From contig JADHYL010000008.1 in assembly GCA_016782495.1 (NCBI GenBank), positions 1 to 17,127 on the forward strand: a DNA stretch of 17,127 nt, read 5' to 3'. The DNA comes from Candidatus Omnitrophota bacterium (lineage in GTDB: Bacteria > Omnitrophota > Gorgyraeia > JABMRN01 > RBG-13-46-9). Below are positions 1 through 7,450 of the stretch, piece by piece. The stretch's first letter is position 1; each line of letters starts with the position of its first letter. The translations under genes were made by a program, and so were the position numbers. The notes below the pieces were generated by a model. The model was given only the letters and a program-made list of their open reading frames with translations, had not been told where the DNA came from and searched no databases.

Positions 1-9
1 CCCAAGGGC

Positions 10-35
10 TTATCCACAAATTCACACTATTCACA
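10..35 (+). other. DnaA-box-like 9-mers
   Basis: Positions 10-18 read TTATCCACA, a perfect match to the classical bacterial DnaA box. Positions 27-35 read CTATTCACA, the same motif with two mismatches, and GTATCCAAA at 46-54 is a weaker two-mismatch form. The surroundings are A-rich. The boxes could belong to an origin region cut off by the window start, or to DnaA control of the rimP-nusA promoter about 120 bp downstream. A single perfect 9-mer can occur by chance, and no dnaA, dnaN or AT-rich unwinding element is visible, so this is only a candidate site. Confidence 0.3.
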
Positions 36-85
36 AAAAGAAAAGGTATCCAAAAGAAAAAGGGCTACGACTACTATTAACCAAA

Positions 86-136
86 AGCGGACACATCACT
101 TGTTAGAAACAGCGGACATCTTGACATGTTAGTTAC
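86..136. repeat. Two adjacent 25/26-bp direct repeats
   Basis: Units at 86-110 and 111-136 lie head to tail. Each begins AGCGGACA, continues with 7 or 8 variable bases, then TGTTAG and two bases before AC. Repeated short boxes of this kind, reading TGTCCGCT on the other strand, are common at the ends of some DDE-transposase insertion sequences, where they bind transposase. No transposase gene is present in the window, so the link to a mobile element is inference. The repeat ends about 18 bp before the -35 box of the rimP promoter. Confidence 0.45.
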
Positions 137-153
137 AAACTCCAACTTCGCGC

Positions 154-182
154 TTGACAATATATAAGTAATATAGTATTAT
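154..182 (+). promoter_or_regulatory. Sigma70-like promoter of the rimP-nusA-infB operon
   Basis: A consensus -35 box TTGACA (154-159) is followed after exactly 17 bp by TATTAT (177-182). Transcription would start near 189, giving a leader of about 70 nt before rimP that contains the hairpin at 227-247. This is the only convincing promoter seen upstream of the gene cluster. An earlier TTGACA at 121-126 has no matching -10 box. Confidence 0.65.
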
Positions 183-226
183 AACCCTACTTAAGAAACG
201 CTCAATAAGGAGGGAGTGTTTATTAC

Positions 227-255
227 AGAGTGGGATGATCCCACTCTTTATTTTT
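227..255 (+). terminator. Leader hairpin and U-tract before rimP (attenuator candidate)
   Basis: AGAGTGGGA (227-235) pairs perfectly with TCCCACTCT (239-247) around a TGA loop, and a T-rich run (TTATTTTT) follows at once. This is the architecture of an intrinsic terminator, placed between a strong promoter and rimP. Similar leader terminators precede rimP-nusA operons in Firmicutes; in Bacillus subtilis NusA stimulates termination in its own operon leader. By analogy, NusA-dependent autoregulation is inferred here. The hairpin also occupies the ATG at 235, which argues against that codon as the rimP start. Confidence 0.6.
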
Positions 256-261
256 GATAAA

Positions 262-723
262 ATGGAAGCACTCGCGAAAATAAAAGAACTGGTAGACCCT
301 ATAGCCGAAGAACGCGGGTATTTTATCATTGATACTACATACAAACGCGAAGGCGGCAAAATGGTGCTCAGGGTGCTTTTGGATAAAGAGGGTGGCATCA
401 CAATGGATGAGTGCGCCGATATAAATAACACTTTAAGTGAATTTCTCGACAAAGAAAACATAATTGAAGAAGGGTGCATCGTGGAGGTGTCCTCTCCCGG
501 CTTGGACAGGAAGCTTGAAACCGATAGAGATTTTGTGTGGGCCGTAGGCAAAAGAATAAAAGTCACCACATATGAGCCCGTAACGGATAAGAAGGTGTTT
601 ATCGGGACCCTCTTAGGCTTGGGCGAGGACAATATAGTCATAGACGAAGAGGGCGTTTCGGCAGAAATTCCGAGGGAAAAAATCGCAAGTGCAAAACTAG
701 AGGTTGATTGGAGCCATATATGA
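262..723 (+). CDS. rimP: Ribosome maturation factor RimP
   Basis: RimP binds the 30S subunit and helps it mature in the cytoplasm. The 153-residue product has the usual family length and shows the N-terminal alpha/beta domain with the motifs DECADI and VEVSSPGLDR, followed by the small SH3-like C-terminal domain (IGTLLGLGEDNIVI). I start it at ATG 262 because the protein then begins MEALAKIKELVDPIAEE, as family members do. The upstream in-frame ATG at 235 lies inside the leader hairpin and would add nine residues (MIPLFIFDK) not expected in the family. There is no clear Shine-Dalgarno sequence next to 262; the purine-rich AGGAGGGAG at 207-215 is far upstream, beyond the hairpin. The stop codon overlaps the nusA start (ATGA), so translation is probably coupled. 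Confidence 0.93.
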   Translation: MEALAKIKELVDPIAEERGYFIIDTTYKREGGKMVLRVLLDKEGGITMDECADINNTLSEFLDKENIIEEGCIVEVSSPGLDRKLETDRDFVWAVGKRIKVTTYEPVTDKKVFIGTLLGLGEDNIVIDEEGVSAEIPREKIASAKLEVDWSHI

Positions 724-2018
724 GAGACGATATTTTGATGATACTGGATTCGATAGAAAGAGAAAAAGGCATACCGAAGGAGGTCCTTTTCTCCGCCATT
801 GAATCCGCGCTTGTAAGCGCTGCCAGAAAAATTCTGGGCAACCGGGAAACAGACGTAACGGTTACCATTGACCGTGAAACGGGCCAGATAAAAGTGGCTT
901 CCGAAGGCAAAGAGATCAAGTCAAACGAATTCGGGAGGATAGCCGCCCAAACCGCCAAACAGGTGATTATCCAGAAAATAAGGGAGGCGGAAAGAGAAGT
1001 TATTTTTGACGACTACCATAACAGGGTAGGCGGCATAGTCACAGGCGCAGTGCACAGGTTTGAAAGAGGCAACATCGTTGTAGATTTAGGTAAGACAGAA
1101 GCGATTCTGCCTAAATCGCAACAGTGCCCGAATGAGAGATATAAGCAGGGCGACAGAATACGCGCCTATGTTCTCGAGGTTACGAAAACGAGCCGCGGCC
1201 CGCAGATCGTCCTTTCCCGCTCTGACGCTACGCTTGTAAAGAAACTTTTTGAACTTGAGGTACCGGAGATCCCCGATGGTATAGTGGAAATAAAGTCGAT
1301 ATCGCGCGAACCCGGCGAACGGACAAAAATGGCTGTTCGTTCGAAAGATGATAAGATCGATCCCGTGGGCGCGTGCGTGGGCATGAGAGGAAACCGGGTT
1401 AAAGATATTGTCCGGGAGCTGCACGGGGAGAAAATCGATATCGTGCGCTGGAACGAAAATGTAGAGGAATACCTTAAAGCGGCTTTGAGCCCGGCGCAAA
1501 TTTTCAAGACCAAGATCGATAAAGAAAAAAAGTTAATAGAGGTTATTGTGAAAAATGATCAGCTTTCGATAGCCATAGGCAAACACGGGCAGAATGTGCG
1601 ACTCGCTTCAAGGCTTATAGGCTGGGAGCTGGATATAAGGGGCGTAGAGGAGCCGAAACCTGAGAAAGTGAAAGAAGAGCCCCAGAAAGAGAAAAAAACA
1701 AAGAAACGACCAAAGGGAGTCCCGAGCGAAGCCCTGAGCTTGTCGAAGGGCGAAGCCGAGGGAAAAGCCCCATCAATAAAATCGCTGGACGGCGTCGGCA
1801 AAAAAGCGCAGTCGGTGCTCTCGGCGGCGGGATTTGACAGCGTAGAAAAGATTGCTGCATCAAGCGTAGAGGACCTGGTGAAGCTGGAAGGTGTCGGAAA
1901 AAAAACGGCGGAGAAAATAATAAATTCCGCAAAAATTACTTTGGGTAAAAACACAGAAAAAAGCGCGGATAAAAAAGAAGAAAAACCAACCATCGACAAG
2001 GAAGAAGAAACAAAATGA
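720..2018 (+). CDS. nusA: Transcription termination/antitermination factor NusA
   Basis: NusA binds RNA polymerase and nascent RNA and modulates pausing, termination and antitermination. The 432-residue protein shows the N-terminal polymerase-binding domain (1-100), an S1 domain (about 104-170), KH1 with its GMRG loop, and KH2 with GKHG. A charged Lys/Glu/Pro linker (about 310-350) leads to a C-terminal (HhH)2 module with two hairpins, LDGVGKKA and LEGVGKKT. Such a C-terminal module resembles the acidic-repeat domains of Escherichia coli NusA and is absent from many other bacteria. The linker contains an in-frame palindromic DNA repeat (1716-1763). ATG 720 is preferred over TTG 708: it overlaps the rimP stop as ATGA, has GGAG six bases upstream, and gives the expected MRDDILMILDSIEREKG start. 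The reading frame ends overlapping the infB ATG. Confidence 0.95.
   Translation: MRDDILMILDSIEREKGIPKEVLFSAIESALVSAARKILGNRETDVTVTIDRETGQIKVASEGKEIKSNEFGRIAAQTAKQVIIQKIREAEREVIFDDYHNRVGGIVTGAVHRFERGNIVVDLGKTEAILPKSQQCPNERYKQGDRIRAYVLEVTKTSRGPQIVLSRSDATLVKKLFELEVPEIPDGIVEIKSISREPGERTKMAVRSKDDKIDPVGACVGMRGNRVKDIVRELHGEKIDIVRWNENVEEYLKAALSPAQIFKTKIDKEKKLIEVIVKNDQLSIAIGKHGQNVRLASRLIGWELDIRGVEEPKPEKVKEEPQKEKKTKKRPKGVPSEALSLSKGEAEGKAPSIKSLDGVGKKAQSVLSAAGFDSVEKIAASSVEDLVKLEGVGKKTAEKIINSAKITLGKNTEKSADKKEEKPTIDKEEETK
1716..1763. repeat. Palindromic repeat inserted in frame within nusA
   Basis: A 19-bp core at 1732-1750, CCCTGAGCTTGTCGAAGGG, lies inside imperfect outer arms (CCCGAGCGAAG on the left, CGAAGCCGAGGG on the right). 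It encodes residues about 333-348 of NusA, including PSEALSLSKGEAEG, in the flexible linker between KH2 and the HhH module. From recall, this core and its complement CCCTTCGACAAGCTCAGGG recur as dispersed repeats in many bacterial genomes. Its base composition contrasts with the A-rich Lys/Glu codons around it. An in-frame, tolerated insertion into a linker is the simplest reading, much like Rickettsia palindromic elements. Confidence 0.65.
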
Positions 2019-4069
2019 GCGTACGAGTCCACGAACTCGCAAAAAAAATGGGTTTGTCAAGCAAAGACCTTGTGGAGAGGCTTAAAAAGCTTGGCGTAAA
2101 AGTTAAGGGCCACATGAGCGTCCTCGATGAGGAAACCGCCGAAATTGCGCGCCATGAGATAGAAAGTGAATCCCGCCCGAAAGAAAAACCCAAAGAGGAG
2201 CCTAAAGAAAGGGAAAAACCGGCCCAAAAGGCAAAGAGAGAAGCGCCCGAAAAAAAAGAAGAAAAACCCCAGGAATCTAAAGAAAAAAAAATACCGCTGA
2301 AAGCGCTGGAGCTTAAACTTCCCCTGACGCTAAAAGAGCTCGCGGCAAAATTAAATATAAAACCCAACGAGATAATCGCATCGCTCATGAAGAAAAAAAT
2401 ACTTATTACCCTCAATCAGAATTTACCGGATGAAGTTGTTTACGAGCTGGCCGGGGAACGCGGATATGAAATAAAGAGACCACCGACCATGGAAGAGGAG
2501 CTTTTAAAGGAACACAAAGACGCAGAAATTACCGAGGGGAAAAAAGGAACGGTTATAAGAGCGCCTATAGTTACTTTCATGGGACATGTCGATCACGGGA
2601 AAACCTCCCTTTTGGATTACATACGAAAAACAAAAGTTGCGGCAAAGGAAAAGGGCGGCATAACCCAGCATATAGGGGCTTATGAGGTGCCGATCGGAAA
2701 AAGGGGCAGCGTTACATTTTTGGATACGCCCGGCCACGAGGCATTTACAGCCATGAGGGCAAGAGGCGCCACCGCAACGGATATCGTTGTCCTTGTCGTG
2801 GCGGCTGACGACGGTGTTATGCCGCAAACAGTGGAGGCGATAGACCACGCGAGGGCGGCCGACGCCCCCATAGTAGTGGCTATCAATAAATGCGATCTCG
2901 CGAATATAAGCCTTGATAAAGTAAAAAAACAACTTGCGCAGCACAATTTAATGTCTGAAGATTGGGGCGGCAAAACAATCACCGTTCCGGTTTCGGCAAA
3001 GACCGGAGAAGGCGTTGACAAGCTTCTCGAAATGCTTCTTTTAGAAGCCGAGCTTCTGGAGCTCAGAGCAAACCCGAGCTTGCGCGCGCGCGGGGTTGTT
3101 ATCGAAGGAAGGCTTTCGCCGGGACAGGGAGCCGTAGCTACGGTTTTAGTAAGAAACGGGACATTAAAGCTCGGAGATATTATATTAAGCGGCCTTCACT
3201 ATGGCCGCGTGAAAGCCATGATAAACGATAAAGGCAAAAGGATCAACCTCGCCCCGCCTTCGACTCCCGTGGAGATTCTCGGCCTTTCCGGCGTGCCGGA
3301 AGCAGGCGATGAATTTTTTGTAGTTAAAGACGAGAAAAAAGCTCGGACGCTTTCCACGTTAAAACAGGAAAATAAAAGACTTACAAGGCTTAGCGGTATG
3401 CATCGTATGAGCCTGGAAGATCTTTACAAACACATAAAAGACGGAAGCGCAAAGGAGCTTAAAGTTATTTTGAAAAGCGACGTCCAGGGTTCCATAGAAG
3501 CGCTAAAGACGTCGCTGGATGAGCTTTCGACCGAAGAAGTAAAAGTCAACATAACACATATGGGAGTGGGCAATATAAATGAATCTGATGTCATGCTCGC
3601 CCTTGTTTCCAACGCGATTATAATAGGCTTTCACGTAAAAGTGGAGCCGAAGGCGGAAGAGATAGCCAGGAAAGAAATGGTTGAAATAAAATTATACGGC
3701 ATAATATACGAAGCGGTAGCGGACATAAAAGCCGCGCTCGAGGGCATGCTCGAGCCGATAAAAAAAGAGATATTTTTGGGAAGGGCGCAGGTAAGGCAAA
3801 CTTTTCACGTCTCTAAAGTCGGCATGGTGGCTGGGTGTTACATCGCAAAAGGCGTTATCCCGCGTTCGGGCGAGGTAAGAGTAGTGAGAAACAAAGAGGT
3901 GGTTTTTAAAGGAAAAATAAGGTCCCTAAAACATGTTAAAGACGATATAAAGGAAGCCAGGGAAGGGTTTGAATGCGGAATAGCTTTGGAGGGTTACAAC
4001 AACATAAAAGCCGGAGACTTAATAGAGAGTTTCAGGATAGAAAAGATAACTAGGAGGCTTGGGGAGTGA
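2015..4069 (+). CDS. infB: Translation initiation factor IF-2
   Basis: IF-2 is the GTPase that brings initiator fMet-tRNA to the 30S subunit and promotes 50S joining. The 684-residue protein begins with an IF2_N domain (1-45, VRVHELAKKMGLSSKDLVE), a Lys/Glu/Pro-rich linker (about 50-95) and a second IF2_N domain (about 100-155). The G domain carries G1 GHVDHGKT (190-197), G2 GGITQHIGAY, G3 DTPGHEAF (from 237), G4 NKCD (291-294) and G5 SAKTGEG. Domains II-IV follow, ending with the fMet-tRNA-binding C2 barrel. The length is close to the Bacillus form and shorter than the E. coli long form. ATG 2015 overlaps the nusA stop and is preceded by AAGGAAG. The usual neighbours rbfA and truB do not follow; trpS overlaps the stop codon instead. 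Confidence 0.96.
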   Translation: MSVRVHELAKKMGLSSKDLVERLKKLGVKVKGHMSVLDEETAEIARHEIESESRPKEKPKEEPKEREKPAQKAKREAPEKKEEKPQESKEKKIPLKALELKLPLTLKELAAKLNIKPNEIIASLMKKKILITLNQNLPDEVVYELAGERGYEIKRPPTMEEELLKEHKDAEITEGKKGTVIRAPIVTFMGHVDHGKTSLLDYIRKTKVAAKEKGGITQHIGAYEVPIGKRGSVTFLDTPGHEAFTAMRARGATATDIVVLVVAADDGVMPQTVEAIDHARAADAPIVVAINKCDLANISLDKVKKQLAQHNLMSEDWGGKTITVPVSAKTGEGVDKLLEMLLLEAELLELRANPSLRARGVVIEGRLSPGQGAVATVLVRNGTLKLGDIILSGLHYGRVKAMINDKGKRINLAPPSTPVEILGLSGVPEAGDEFFVVKDEKKARTLSTLKQENKRLTRLSGMHRMSLEDLYKHIKDGSAKELKVILKSDVQGSIEALKTSLDELSTEEVKVNITHMGVGNINESDVMLALVSNAIIIGFHVKVEPKAEEIARKEMVEIKLYGIIYEAVADIKAALEGMLEPIKKEIFLGRAQVRQTFHVSKVGMVAGCYIAKGVIPRSGEVRVVRNKEVVFKGKIRSLKHVKDDIKEAREGFECGIALEGYNNIKAGDLIESFRIEKITRRLGE

Positions 4070-5058
4070 TGAATAAGAGGCTCTTAAGCGGCATGAGGCC
4101 GACCGGGCCCCTGCATCTGGGGCACCTTGTAGGCGCGCTGGATAACTGGGTGAAGCTTCAGGAAAAATTCGAATGTTTCTACATGATAGCGGACTGGCAC
4201 GCCCTCATGAGCGAGTATGAAAACCCCAAGGAACTGGAGAGAAATTCCATAGAAATTTTGGCTGACTGGATAGCCTGCGGGATCGATCCGGACAAAAGCA
4301 CGATTTTCGTGCAGTCACACATAAGGGAACACCTGGATTTAAACATGGTTTTGTCATGTCTTACGCCTCTCTCCTTATTGGAAAGAAACCCGACATACAA
4401 GGAACAGTTGAGAGAGCTTAAAGGCCGCAACATCATGACTTACGGTTTTCTCGGGTATCCCGTGCTTCAGGCCGCGGACATACTGGTCTATAAGGCTTCG
4501 GTAGTGCCTGTCGGCATGGACCAGAAGGCGCATCTGGAACTGACGAGGGAAATTGTAAGAAAATTTAACAATCTCTACGGAAAGGTTTTTCCGGAACCCG
4601 AGACAGTTCTTACCGAAATACCGAAACTTTTGGGTTTTGACAACAGGAAGATGAGCAAGTCCTTCGATAACGCCATTTCGATTTCGGACAACGCCGATAC
4701 TATAAAAAAGAAAACAATGAAGATGATAACGGACCCGAAAAAAATACACCTGGACGACGCCGGCCACCCCGATATCTGCAACGTTTGCTCTTATTATAAA
4801 GTATTTGCTCCCGGGAAAGCGAAGGAGGTTGAAAAGTCGTGCAAAGAGAGTAAGAGAGGTTGCATAAAGTGTAAAGGGGAGCTTGCGGATATTCTGATAG
4901 AGAAACTTACGCCGATACGCGAAAAAAGGGAAAGGCTTTTAAGCGACAAAAAGGCGCTAATTGATATTCTGAAAAAAGGGGAAGCGAAAGCAAGGCTTAC
5001 CGCTTCCGAAACGATGAAAGAAGTCCGCAAAAAAGTAGGGGTAGTCCATGACCTATAA
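4069..5058 (+). CDS. trpS: Tryptophanyl-tRNA synthetase, with putative [4Fe-4S] motif
   Basis: This class I synthetase charges tRNA-Trp. The 329-residue protein has the normal bacterial length, the HIGH-type motif PLHLGHLVGAL near the N-terminus (after SGMRPTG) and RKMSKSFDNAI as the KMSKS loop. Towards the C-terminus it has C237, C240, C258, C265 and C268, giving C-x20-C-x6-C-x2-C. This nearly matches the cluster-binding C-x22-C-x6-C-x2-C set of Thermotoga maritima TrpRS, so an iron-sulfur cluster next to the anticodon-binding region is likely. ATG 4069 shares one base with the infB TGA. GTG 4066 would add only one residue. GGAGG lies at 4053-4057. The end overlaps scpA by 11 bp, a linkage seen in several phyla. 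Confidence 0.95.
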   Translation: MNKRLLSGMRPTGPLHLGHLVGALDNWVKLQEKFECFYMIADWHALMSEYENPKELERNSIEILADWIACGIDPDKSTIFVQSHIREHLDLNMVLSCLTPLSLLERNPTYKEQLRELKGRNIMTYGFLGYPVLQAADILVYKASVVPVGMDQKAHLELTREIVRKFNNLYGKVFPEPETVLTEIPKLLGFDNRKMSKSFDNAISISDNADTIKKKTMKMITDPKKIHLDDAGHPDICNVCSYYKVFAPGKAKEVEKSCKESKRGCIKCKGELADILIEKLTPIREKRERLLSDKKALIDILKKGEAKARLTASETMKEVRKKVGVVHDL

Positions 5059-5773
5059 GGTTCAGCTTCCGGTATTCGAAGGGCCGCTCGACCTTCTTTT
5101 ATATTTAATAAAAAAAGACGAGATCAATATTTACGATATTCCCATAGCCAAGATAACCGACCAGTATCTTGAATACCTGGAAGTCATGAAGCTTCTGGAT
5201 CTTGAAATAGCCGGTGAATTTATCCTGATGGCGGCAACGCTTATGCACATAAAAAGTAAAATGCTGCTTCCGGCAGAGCCAAAAGAAGAAGAAACGCCCG
5301 AAGAGGTTGACCCAAGGGAGGAGCTCGTTAAAAAACTCATTGAGTACAAAAAATTTAAAGAAGTGGCGGGCGAGCTAAAACAACTCCAGCTCCAAAGACG
5401 GGACGCTTTTACGAGGCCTCCGGCAGATGAAGTGAAGCCCGAGGGCGAAGGCTCATACTTTGAGGCGAGCCTTTTTGACTTGATAACGGCCTTCAGTAAG
5501 GTCTTGAAGGAAGTGCCGAAAAGCGCCTTTCATCAGGTAATCAAGGATGAATTTACTGTAAGCGACAAAATTCACCAGATACTTCACATGCTGGTCGATA
5601 AATCAAAGATGTTTTTCAGCGAACTTTTTAGGGGCACGAGAACCAGGGACGAGGTCGTGACGATCTTTCTGGCGCTTCTGGAGCTTGTGAAGTTAAAAGA
5701 GATAATTGTTATACAAAAACTTGCTTTCGACGAGATAGAGATAGTGAGAAGCCCGGATTGGCAGAAAAATTAA
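5048..5773 (+). CDS. scpA: Segregation and condensation protein A (kleisin)
   Basis: ScpA is the kleisin that bridges the heads of the SMC dimer and, with ScpB, forms the bacterial condensin that compacts and segregates the nucleoid. The 241-residue protein opens with the diagnostic VFEGPLDLLLYLIKKDEINIYDIPI and continues with a helical N-terminal domain (AGEFILMAATLMHIKSKMLLP). An acidic linker follows (EPKEEETPEEVDP), then the C-terminal winged helix (about 165-235, LVDKSKMFFSELF and ALLELVKLKEI). ATG 5048 lies inside the last codons of trpS, with AGGGG about seven bases upstream. A 23-bp gap separates it from scpB. No smc gene lies in the window. Confidence 0.94.
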   Translation: MTYKVQLPVFEGPLDLLLYLIKKDEINIYDIPIAKITDQYLEYLEVMKLLDLEIAGEFILMAATLMHIKSKMLLPAEPKEEETPEEVDPREELVKKLIEYKKFKEVAGELKQLQLQRRDAFTRPPADEVKPEGEGSYFEASLFDLITAFSKVLKEVPKSAFHQVIKDEFTVSDKIHQILHMLVDKSKMFFSELFRGTRTRDEVVTIFLALLELVKLKEIIVIQKLAFDEIEIVRSPDWQKN

Positions 5774-5796
5774 ACTTTTAGAGAACCAATGACAGT

Positions 5797-6420
5797 ATGA
5801 GAGATGTCATGATAAAGAAAGTAATAGAGGCGCTACTTTTTGTAAGCGAAAAACCTTTAAAAATCGAGGAATTACAACAGGCGCTTGACGGCATGGAAGG
5901 CGCGGAAATAAAAGAAGCCATTGAGTCTCTTCGGGAGGACTATAAACGCCAAGAGCGTAGTTTCAGCATAGCCGAGCTTGCGGGCGGTTACCAGATAGTG
6001 ACGAACCCTGAGTTTGCCCCATGGATTAGCAAGCTTTTCAAAAGGGATGAAACAAAGCTTTCCGTTCCGGCGCTTGAAACCCTGGCGATAATCGCTTATA
6101 AGCAGCCGTTAACGCGAAGTGAGATAGAAAAAATAAGAGGCGTCAACGTAGACGGTGTCATAAAGACGCTTCTTGATAAAGGCCTTATAAAGGTAAGGGG
6201 CCGAAAAGACGCTCCGGGCAGGCCCATAACCTACGGAACCACGGAGGAATTTTTAAAGCGCTTCGGGCTTAAGAACCTGGAGAGCCTGCCGAGACTGCGC
6301 GATTTTACGGAACACGACCTGGACTTTAATAAGGATGATAATAGAATGAAACTTGAAGTTGAGAAAGGGGATGAGGAAGATGCACTTGGACACCCAGAGG
6401 CGCAGAATAGACCAGATTGA
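5797..6420 (+). CDS. scpB: Segregation and condensation protein B
   Basis: ScpB dimers bind the ScpA kleisin in the SMC complex. The product is up to 207 residues and contains the two tandem winged-helix domains; clear family motifs are VIEALLFVSEKPL at the start, then LSVPALETLAIIAYKQPLTRSEIEKIRGVNVDGVI and DAPGRPITYGTT. The start is uncertain: ATG 5797 gives MRDVMIKK, while ATG 5809 gives MIKKVIEALL and has GAGAG five bases upstream, so 5809 may be the true start. The hydrophilic tail after RFGLKNLESLPRL is acidic and runs about 41 bp past the likely pheA start in another frame, a longer overlap than elsewhere in the operon. Confidence 0.92.
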   Translation: MRDVMIKKVIEALLFVSEKPLKIEELQQALDGMEGAEIKEAIESLREDYKRQERSFSIAELAGGYQIVTNPEFAPWISKLFKRDETKLSVPALETLAIIAYKQPLTRSEIEKIRGVNVDGVIKTLLDKGLIKVRGRKDAPGRPITYGTTEEFLKRFGLKNLESLPRLRDFTEHDLDFNKDDNRMKLEVEKGDEEDALGHPEAQNRPD

Positions 6421-7444
6421 CGGAAAAATAATCGAGCTTCTCAATAAACGCGCAAAAGAATCGCTTGAGGTGAGAAAAATAAAAAGGATCCTGGGAAAAG
6501 ACATTTACACGCCGCATAGAGAAAAAGAGATTTACGAGAAAATCCTTAAGAAAAACAATGGCCCACTTTCCCCCGAATCGATAAAGGCGATTTACAGGGA
6601 GATCATGTCGGGCTCCTTAAGCCTGGAAAACCCGATACGGGTCGCGTACATGGGGCCACCGCTTACCTTCACGCATCTGGCGGCTTTAAGCAAGTTCGGA
6701 TCCAGCGTGGACTATGTTGATTGCGGCGGCATAGGAGAGGTCTTTTCCGAAGTGGATAAGGGGAGGGCTGATTACGGTGTCGTGCCTGTAGAAAACTCCA
6801 TAGAGGGCGCCGTAAATTATACATTCGACATGTTCGTGAATTCGGATCTCAAGATATGTTCGGAAATTTATCTTGAGATTTCGCACAGCCTGTTAAGCAA
6901 GGCGAAAAATCTTAAGAAAATAAAAACGGTGTATTCTCACCCGCAGGTATTCGCCCAGTGCCGGCAGTGGATCGAAAAAAATATCCCGCGCCTAGAACTC
7001 ATCGAGGTTTCAAGCACGTCAAAAGCGGCCCAACTAAGTTCCAAAAAGTCCAACACGGCCTGCATAGCCAGCCCCCTGGCCGCGAAAAAGTACGCGCTTA
7101 AAATATTGGCCAGATCCATCGAGGATACCGCGCACAATGTCACGCGGTTTCTCGTGATAGGGGCAAATCCTGCAGAGCCTACGCGGGAAGACAAGACATC
7201 CATAATGTTTTCTTTAAAGGACAGGGTCGGAGTGCTTCACGACGCCCTGGTTCCTTTCAAGAAGAACAGAATAAATCTCACGAAGATAGAGTCAAGGCCC
7301 TCGCGCCTTAAGGCGTGGGAGTATTACTTCTTCGTGGACACAGAAGGCCACTATAAAGATAAAAAGGTTAAAAAAGCGCTATCGGAACTCGAGAGATCCT
7401 GCACTTACCTAAAGGTGCTCGGCTCGTATCCGGTGGGTAAATAA
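6380..7444 (+). CDS. pheA: P-protein: chorismate mutase / prephenate dehydratase
   Basis: This bifunctional enzyme turns chorismate into prephenate and then phenylpyruvate, the precursor of phenylalanine. The 354-residue protein has an AroQ-type chorismate mutase domain (1-80: RRRIDQIDGKIIELLNKRAK, then GKDIYTPHREKEIYEKI). A prephenate dehydratase domain follows (about 87-265: VAYMGPPLTFTHLAA, GVVPVENSIEGAVNYT and the catalytic NVTRF motif). The C-terminal ACT domain (about 273-354) contains GVLHDAL and ESRP, the signature of phenylalanine feedback binding. ATG 6380 is chosen because the mutase helix begins directly after it; ATG 6371 and TTG 6353 are possible upstream starts. It overlaps scpB and is followed by a palindromic gap before the aminotransferase gene. 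Confidence 0.94.
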   Translation: MHLDTQRRRIDQIDGKIIELLNKRAKESLEVRKIKRILGKDIYTPHREKEIYEKILKKNNGPLSPESIKAIYREIMSGSLSLENPIRVAYMGPPLTFTHLAALSKFGSSVDYVDCGGIGEVFSEVDKGRADYGVVPVENSIEGAVNYTFDMFVNSDLKICSEIYLEISHSLLSKAKNLKKIKTVYSHPQVFAQCRQWIEKNIPRLELIEVSSTSKAAQLSSKKSNTACIASPLAAKKYALKILARSIEDTAHNVTRFLVIGANPAEPTREDKTSIMFSLKDRVGVLHDALVPFKKNRINLTKIESRPSRLKAWEYYFFVDTEGHYKDKKVKKALSELERSCTYLKVLGSYPVGK

Positions 7445-7450
7445 AATATA

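Noticed and set aside
216..257. Short leader reading frame starting GTG 216 (13 codons)
   Set aside because: The AGGAGGGAG before it is only 0-1 bases from the GTG, too close for a ribosome-binding site, and the frame simply runs through the hairpin.
235..261. Upstream rimP start at ATG 235
   Set aside because: The codon lies in the stem and loop of the leader terminator, and the added residues do not fit the RimP family.
1559..2415. Long minus-strand frames opposite nusA and infB
   Set aside because: They are antisense to Lys/Glu-rich linkers, giving Ser/Phe-rich low-complexity products typical of shadow frames.
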